Source of the DNA: JAWPMV01 sp038527215
GTDB taxonomy: Bacteria > Bacteroidota > Bacteroidia > J057
Direction of reading: 5' to 3'
DNA: 27,081 nucleotides
Assembly (NCBI GenBank): GCA_038527215.1
Contig: JBCBGC010000118.1
Span: forward strand, 1-27,081
Shown: one piece after another, positions 23,253 through 27,081 of the stretch
Position numbering within the stretch: position 1 is the first letter of the stretch
Layout: each line of letters begins with the position of its first letter
Translations under genes and position numbers: made by a program
Notes under the pieces: generated by a model
Database searches by the model: none
What the model was told of the DNA's origin: nothing
Seen by the model: the letters and a program-made list of their open reading frames with translations, nothing else

Positions 23253-23762
23253 ATGAAATTCTCCCTCATTTCCTCTATCACGCTGACCGCGATCTGTTGT
23301 CTCTACCAAGGAATGGGTCTGCTGGGCACAGCACAAGTTTCCGCTCAGGCTTTAACCGGCCAAACCAAACATATCTGGGCATTTACTTCTACCCTTAAAA
23401 AGGAAGGCAGCTTTTCCTGGGAAAAAGTCTCGGTGGTAGACGCCTATCAATCCAACGCACGCCTGGCCTGCGACTCCACCCAACGGTGTACCATTACTTT
23501 CCGCCATTCTGGCCAGTTTTATCAGGATCACAACCTCAAGCGTGAAACTGGCAGTTGGCAGATGGACCGCGAAACGGGAGATCTCGTCATGACTTTCCTC
23601 AGTCAGCAAGGCCAACGTGCCGCTCCACAAAGCTTCGATTTCCAGCTCATCCGCATGACCGCTGATGAATTAGTTCTGGGCCAACCTGGCCGCCACGGCA
23701 TGGTCCGCACTTATTACAAAAGAGTATCTCTACCTAATCATCATCGGCTAAGCAGTAGATAA
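23253..23762 (+). CDS. Secreted small lipocalin-like protein, function unknown
   Basis: 169 residues. An unusually long hydrophobic signal region (1-32, ending AQVSAQA) precedes a compact beta-rich domain. KHIWAFTSTLKKEG opens the mature part, followed by a Cys pair LACDSTQRC (72-80), FRHSGQFYQDHN, GSWQMDRETGDLVMTFLS and a closing VRTYYKRVS strand. The sequence of turn-separated strands with a Trp near the mature start and a GSW at mid-domain resembles the lipocalin-like proteins common in Bacteroidota, which suggests a small ligand-binding barrel (inference). No catalytic motif. It is followed by a strong terminator, so it is probably monocistronic. Confidence 0.75.
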   Translation: MKFSLISSITLTAICCLYQGMGLLGTAQVSAQALTGQTKHIWAFTSTLKKEGSFSWEKVSVVDAYQSNARLACDSTQRCTITFRHSGQFYQDHNLKRETGSWQMDRETGDLVMTFLSQQGQRAAPQSFDFQLIRMTADELVLGQPGRHGMVRTYYKRVSLPNHHRLSSR

Positions 23763-23813
23763 AGAGCTACGCTTATCCACGAAAAAGTGGGGGGTGGATT
23801 TTCCACCTATCGA

Positions 23814-23837
23814 GCCGCCCGTTTGGGCGGCTTTTTT
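23814..23837 (+). terminator. Rho-independent terminator
   Basis: GCCGCCC-GTTT-GGGCGGC, a perfect seven-pair GC-rich stem, followed by TTTTTT, 52 bases after the lipocalin-like gene's stop. A second small hairpin, GGTGGA-TTT-TCCACC, sits just upstream at 23793-23807. Confidence 0.9.
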
Positions 23838-24021
23838 CATTGGTAAACTTCGATATGCAGTAAGGCGGTTTTTGCAAAAAATCCCAAATGCGGAATTCAG
23901 TTCTATGGATTTGGAACAAAAATCAACGAACCTCAGACAGGCACGCCTAGAATCATGAGATTTTAGCCCAAAGTAAGGAAGAGGACAGGAAAATCCGTAG
24001 GGTGGCAGATTTTCCATCGCG

Positions 24022-24029
24022 TATGTTTG
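24022..24029 (+). promoter_or_regulatory. -7 box TATGTTTG for the barrel gene at 24060
   Basis: Exact TAnnTTTG match 30 bases upstream of the ATG, in the 222-base gap after the terminator at 23837. No clear TTTG at the -33 position. The rest of that gap shows only a 12-base palindrome TTTTTGCAAAAA near 23870. Confidence 0.45.
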
Positions 24030-24059
24030 AGACAAGTTGAACGATGAAAAAACAACGTT

Positions 24060-25001
24060 ATGAAGAATCCCATCATTTATTTTATCGCCTTCCTGCTGAC
24101 TTTTGGCACCTTTACTCAACTCCAGGGACAGGAGACTCAATCCAGCAAGATATCTAAAGTGATTAAGCATGACGGAACCGAGTTCGTAGGCGTCATTCTT
24201 TTCCAGGATGCGCGCGAAGTCCTGATTCGCACCGAAGAAATTGGTGAAGTGGTCATCCCCAAGCACGAAATCAACAAAATTGAAGACGGCAATGCGTCTG
24301 ATTACATCAAGGATAAATATGTAGGTGAGAACCGCTTTTCTACCCGCTACTTTTATTCCAGTAATGGGTTTGACATCAAAAAGGGGGAGCACTACGCCAT
24401 GCTTAACCTCTATGGCCCAGAGATACACTTTGCCGTAACCGACGGCTTATCCGTAGGGGTGATGACTTCATGGTTAGCTGATCCCATCATCGGCTCCATT
24501 AAGTATTCTAAGTCCTTGCATGACAATATCCACATTGGGGTAGGGGCCTTGGTAGGAACCAGCTTGTGGGGCGTCTTATACCGTGGACAAGGTATATTAG
24601 GCTACGGCTCTTTGACCATTGGTAATCGGACCGCCAACCTGACTCTATCTGGCGGTATGACCTATGTACAAGGGAAAATATTGCCTGACTTTGGGATCGA
24701 TGATACCCCGGTTTCAGCCGTGAGTTCACCCTTACTTTCGGTCGCTGGTATGGTCAAGGTCTCAAAAAATCTTTCTATGGTCGGAGATTCCTTTATCTAC
24801 ACGGGGGGAGACCAGGAAGTAGTAGTGGATGGAGAAATCCTCCAAGAAAATGTGCCTACTACCGCCTTGATCATGTTGGGCCTTCGCTATGCCTCCAACG
24901 CTAGAAACGCTTTCCAATTTGGGTTTGTCTCAGCAGTTTCTGATGGTGAATTCTATCAGGTTCCCCTGCCCATGCTCACCTGGTTCCGCTCTATCAACTA
25001 A
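24060..25001 (+). CDS. Outer-membrane barrel protein with short N-terminal beta domain
   Basis: 313 residues. A signal peptide (1-23, ending LQGQ) precedes a small domain (about 33-77), KVIKHDGTEFVGVILFQDA then EEIGEVVIPKHEINKIED. It reads like the short beta-rich modules that contain 'DG...G.I' and end in 'I..I' and stand before many Bacteroidota barrels. From about residue 105 a long run of amphipathic strands (HYAMLNLYGPEIHFAVTDG, IHIGVGALVGTSLWG, ANLTLSGGMTYVQG, AFQFGFVSAVSDG) ends in LPMLTWFRSIN, consistent with a barrel. Function unknown. It is monocistronic, with its own promoter box and terminator. Confidence 0.78.
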   Translation: MKNPIIYFIAFLLTFGTFTQLQGQETQSSKISKVIKHDGTEFVGVILFQDAREVLIRTEEIGEVVIPKHEINKIEDGNASDYIKDKYVGENRFSTRYFYSSNGFDIKKGEHYAMLNLYGPEIHFAVTDGLSVGVMTSWLADPIIGSIKYSKSLHDNIHIGVGALVGTSLWGVLYRGQGILGYGSLTIGNRTANLTLSGGMTYVQGKILPDFGIDDTPVSAVSSPLLSVAGMVKVSKNLSMVGDSFIYTGGDQEVVVDGEILQENVPTTALIMLGLRYASNARNAFQFGFVSAVSDGEFYQVPLPMLTWFRSIN

Positions 25002-25052
25002 GCTTTATACTCGAACATACACTGATTACTTCTTTCATCAAGAAGGAAGAAA

Positions 25053-25089
25053 GGGAGGATTGCCAGGCGGCTTCCTCCCTGTTTTTTTT
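25053..25089 (+). terminator. Rho-independent terminator followed by a G9 tract
   Basis: GGGAGGA / TCCTCCC (seven pairs) with an inner GCC/GGC pairing in the loop, then G and TTTTTTTT (25082-25089), 51 bases after the barrel gene. The T8 run passes directly into nine consecutive G (25090-25098). Confidence 0.85.
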
Positions 25090-25213
25090 GGGGGGGGGAA
25101 TCTATCAAGATTGATGACGATTTTTTAGAAGGAGTGGAAAAGAAAAATAGAGCGTTTTGTTTATTAGTACCCTGTCTAGTAAATAGGAAGTCTTCCAGTC
25201 GTTTCAGTATGTT

Positions 25214-25855
25214 TTAATAAAACTTGACAGTACAGTTTGGTAATCTACGTCTGATTTCTTCTTGCTTAGAAGCTGAAAAAAGTGATGCTTCTCCAGGTTG
25301 TTTGAGACCAAGAAATTTAAGCCCTTGAATATTGAAAAGAGTTTCAGGAATAACTGAAATTGGGTTTCCATTCATATTCAATTCCTCTAACTCATCAAGT
25401 TCTCCAATAGATTCAGGTAAACTTTTAAGATCGTTATAGAGGAAATTTAGCTCTTTAAGTTTTTTGAGTTTAGCTATAGAAGGAGGGATTGATTCCAAAT
25501 GTCCATAGGCCATAGTGAGTGATTCCAATTGGCTAAGACGGCTAATCTCTTCTGGGATCGCACTGATATTATGGAGACTTAAATCAAGAGTTTTTAGATT
25601 CTTGAATTTGAATATTACAGCAGGAATTTCATCATATCCCTTTTCTCTGAGAGAGAGATGAGTAACTAAATCCAGATTCGCAGGTAGCGACTCTAAATCA
25701 GTATACCAAATTATAGAATCCTGAGAATTCTTATTATCCGAAATCTGAGTAGCAGCATCAAAAGTGCTAACAGGAATGTAGGGATTTTTCTCCTCCTTCT
25801 GTCCACAGGAAATTATTACCCAAAGGAATAAAATCCACAGAAAGTACATTTTCAT
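25214..25855 (-). CDS. Leucine-rich-repeat lipoprotein
   Basis: 213 residues. The short signal sequence ends in lipobox VIISC (Cys17), followed by a Glu/Lys-rich tether (GQKEEKNP). From about residue 62 come five or six leucine-rich repeats with a strict 23-residue period of the LxxLxLxxNxLxxIPxxIxxL class: LKTLDLSLHNISAIP, LESLTMAYGHLESIP, LKELNFLYNDLKSLP and LEELNMNGNPISVIP. Such repeats bind proteins or peptides; the partner is unknown. The C-terminal cap ends KQEEIRRRLPNCTVKFY. It stands at the start of the AT-rich stretch, divergent from the gene at 25891, with only 35 bases between starts. Confidence 0.88.
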   Translation of the reverse strand: MKMYFLWILFLWVIISCGQKEEKNPYIPVSTFDAATQISDNKNSQDSIIWYTDLESLPANLDLVTHLSLREKGYDEIPAVIFKFKNLKTLDLSLHNISAIPEEISRLSQLESLTMAYGHLESIPPSIAKLKKLKELNFLYNDLKSLPESIGELDELEELNMNGNPISVIPETLFNIQGLKFLGLKQPGEASLFSASKQEEIRRRLPNCTVKFY

Positions 25856-25862
25856 ATTCCAG

Positions 25863-25870
25863 TATCTTTA
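25863..25870 (+). promoter_or_regulatory. Candidate -7 box TATCTTTA for the small genes at 25891
   Basis: Seven of eight bases match TAnnTTTG, 20 bases upstream of the GTG at 25891, in the 35-base space next to the divergent LRR gene. Weak alone, but well placed. Confidence 0.3.
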
Positions 25871-25890
25871 ATTATTTTAAATGTAAACAG

Positions 25891-26289
25891 GTGTTTGCAG
25901 TATCCGAAAATCTTCTTTTAGAAAAGCCCATTAAGACAGTTGAACGTTTAAAAGCATATTCATTTCAATATTCAATCACAGAGGATTCTTTAAACCAATT
26001 TAGCACTATCCAGCATGAGCTCAGTGCTTTGACATTACTCGACCCAGGAACATCTTCCGGCATATACCTCATTTGCGAAATATATGATCTTGACGGCAAA
26101 AAAAATAAATTGATACTAGCTCATAACGGAGGCTGGAAATGGAATGGGAAAGATTTTAAGCCAAATCCTGAGCTAAAAAAATGTATCCAGCATCTACTGC
26201 CAGCTAACTACGACTTTCCTTTCGATACTTCAGAAGAATATGAGGATTTTATGATTGAACGAGCAATAAAGTATAAGAACAGTGAATAA
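25891..26289 (+). CDS. Small unrecognised soluble protein
   Basis: 132 residues from a GTG; no ATG is available and the same frame stays open upstream into the opposing LRR gene, so the true 5' end is uncertain and could have been lost. The product has no signal peptide or membrane helix: FQYSITEDSLNQFSTIQHEL, then strands IYLICEIYDLDG and NKLILAHNGGWKWNG, then an acidic helical tail (SEEYEDFMIERAIKYKNSE). It reads as a small alpha/beta protein. The next gene begins six bases after its stop, so they are probably co-transcribed. A cytoplasmic partner (for example an immunity-like protein) would fit but is speculation; I do not recognise the family. Confidence 0.6.
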   Translation: MFAVSENLLLEKPIKTVERLKAYSFQYSITEDSLNQFSTIQHELSALTLLDPGTSSGIYLICEIYDLDGKKNKLILAHNGGWKWNGKDFKPNPELKKCIQHLLPANYDFPFDTSEEYEDFMIERAIKYKNSE

Positions 26290-26295
26290 AGTACC

Positions 26296-26922
26296 ATGTT
26301 ACGTACAATTTTGTTATCCCTTTATTTCCTCATTCAAATTTGGGCCATAAAAGAAGGAGCAAAGCAGGAGGAGTTAAAAATGGGCCTTTACCAAACCGCT
26401 GAATCAGAAAATTTCTATGCTGCGTCAATAAGACTTGAAGAGAATGGGACATATCAGTACAAGGGAAGCTGGGGAATTTTTTCAGGTCATTCATTAGGAA
26501 GATGGGAAGTTCGAAATAATTATCTCCACTTTCGAAGTGATATAAAGGACTTCAAAAATCTTGATATTGAGGTAACTGAGGAGGTGAAAGACACTTTTCC
26601 GGAAGTAAAAGTAATGGTCCAAAATGAGAAAAATCAACCACTAAAATGCCTGGTTGTTTTCAATGAAAATGAAAAGCTGGAATGTACTTGGGAGAAATGC
26701 TTTTTTGAAAAAGGAGTGGACTTAAAAAGTTTCCGGGTTTTTTACTTTCAAGGAGAATCAAAGACCTATTATCTTAAGAATCCTCAATCGAATATTTTTC
26801 ATATTACCCTTCCGCATGTACCCTCAAGTTTTAATAGTTACGAGATCATAAACGACTCTGCTGAGATTATTAGCAAGGATTCTTTCATATATCGAAACCA
26901 TGTTTTTATAAAAAGCTATTAA
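26296..26922 (+). CDS. Exported small protein, unrecognised
   Basis: 208 residues. The N-terminus MLRTILLSLYFLIQIWAIKEG is a signal peptide or anchor. The first half looks like a small lipocalin-like sheet (MGLYQTAESENFYAAS, LEENGTYQYKGSWG, SLGRWEVRNNYLHFRSD), where the GTYQYKGSW...GRWEV order is common to Bacteroidota lipocalin-like domains. The second half has FPEVKVMVQN, two nearby Cys (CTWEKC) and a strand-rich tail, FIYRNHVFIKSY. It is six bases downstream of the gene at 25891, so the two are one unit. Lysine and glutamate are abundant and codons are AT-rich, unlike the genes to the left. Confidence 0.65.
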   Translation: MLRTILLSLYFLIQIWAIKEGAKQEELKMGLYQTAESENFYAASIRLEENGTYQYKGSWGIFSGHSLGRWEVRNNYLHFRSDIKDFKNLDIEVTEEVKDTFPEVKVMVQNEKNQPLKCLVVFNENEKLECTWEKCFFEKGVDLKSFRVFYFQGESKTYYLKNPQSNIFHITLPHVPSSFNSYEIINDSAEIISKDSFIYRNHVFIKSY

Positions 26923-26928
26923 TAGCTT
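26913..26928. repeat. 16-base perfect palindrome over a stop codon
   Basis: AAGCTATTAATAGCTT spans the stop of the gene ending at 26922. It has no loop and no following T-run, so it is not a good terminator; significance unknown. Confidence 0.35.
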
Positions 26929-27006
26929 CTCCAAAACTGGGTAGGAGAGCCTGGTTGACAATCTCATGGAATCGGTTTAATGCTTCGCTCCCCAACAATA
27001 AGTAAG

Positions 27007-27081
27007 ATGAAAATAGTTTTCTTCCTTAGCCTGATTTTTTTTCATCAGTCAGTTGCTTGTCAGCATCATAGGCTATATGAT
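27007..27081 (+). CDS. Lipoprotein, N-terminal fragment cut by the window edge
   Basis: The 25 visible codons encode a lipoprotein signal peptide: MKIVFFLSLIFFHQSVAC, with lipobox SVAC at Cys18, then QHHRLYD. The frame is open to the end of the window. It lies 84 bases after the preceding gene on the same strand, in the same AT-rich composition. Nothing can be said about function. Confidence 0.55.
   Translation, partial: MKIVFFLSLIFFHQSVACQHHRLYD

Noticed and set aside
23900..23960. Possible 17-codon frame starting ATGGATTTGG in the gap before the barrel gene
   Set aside because: Too short, with no ribosome site, promoter or terminator of its own.
23748..24428. 226-codon minus-strand frame over the terminator and the barrel gene start
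   Set aside because: Covers a strong plus-strand terminator, a promoter box and the signal peptide of the barrel gene, so it cannot be real.
1..27081. tRNA, rRNA, CRISPR array, insertion sequence or prophage
   Set aside because: No cloverleaf with T-loop consensus, regularly spaced repeats, transposase motifs with terminal repeats or phage structural genes were seen on either strand by eye.

Overview
The window looks like an ordinary chromosomal segment of a Bacteroidota bacterium, most likely from the Saprospiria side of the phylum (Lewinella/Haliscomenobacter-like; inference). Two large secreted proteins end in the 'YPNP...' sorting domain of the type IX secretion system (T9SS). Several proteins carry Bacteroidota-style lipoprotein signals. 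Several intergenic spaces hold the phylum's -7 promoter box TAnnTTTG, in places with TTTG 19 bases upstream, instead of E. coli-type boxes. Clear Shine-Dalgarno sites are mostly absent. Base composition is near balanced until about 25.1 kb, after which the sequence is visibly AT-rich.

Layout. 0-1 kb: 5' part of gatA and tatA (minus strand). 1-4.1 kb: a small SH3-like protein, then a lipoprotein and a radical SAM enzyme in a tight minus-strand pair. 4.2-8.4 kb: a YpfJ-type zinc metallopeptidase, an unrecognised 58-residue basic protein with its own promoter and terminator, a double cold-shock-domain/DUF3825 protein, a VIT1/CCC1-type metal transporter and a free methionine-(R)-sulfoxide reductase. 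8.4-12.4 kb: a two-gene operon of a beta-helix secreted protein and a large T9SS cargo. 12.6-17.5 kb: a six-helix membrane protein with an unusual cytoplasmic N-terminus, an outer-membrane barrel, a CCA-adding enzyme and an SLC13 carrier. 17.6-23.1 kb: a LamG + PNGase F-like T9SS protein, a MazG pyrophosphohydrolase and a GH95 alpha-fucosidase lipoprotein; the first and last suggest use of fucosylated N-glycans. 23.2-25 kb: a secreted lipocalin-like protein and a barrel protein. 25.1-27.1 kb: an AT-rich accessory patch with a leucine-rich-repeat lipoprotein and three small exported or unknown proteins, the last cut by the window edge.

No rRNA, tRNA, CRISPR array, insertion sequence or phage gene was seen. 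I do not see one unmistakable new system. The best candidates for undescribed biology are the lipoprotein/radical SAM pair, the CSD-CSD-DUF3825 gene with its convergent 58-residue neighbour, the LamG-PNGase F-like fusion with a changed active-site residue, the promoters that sit directly on start codons, and the AT-rich patch at the right edge.
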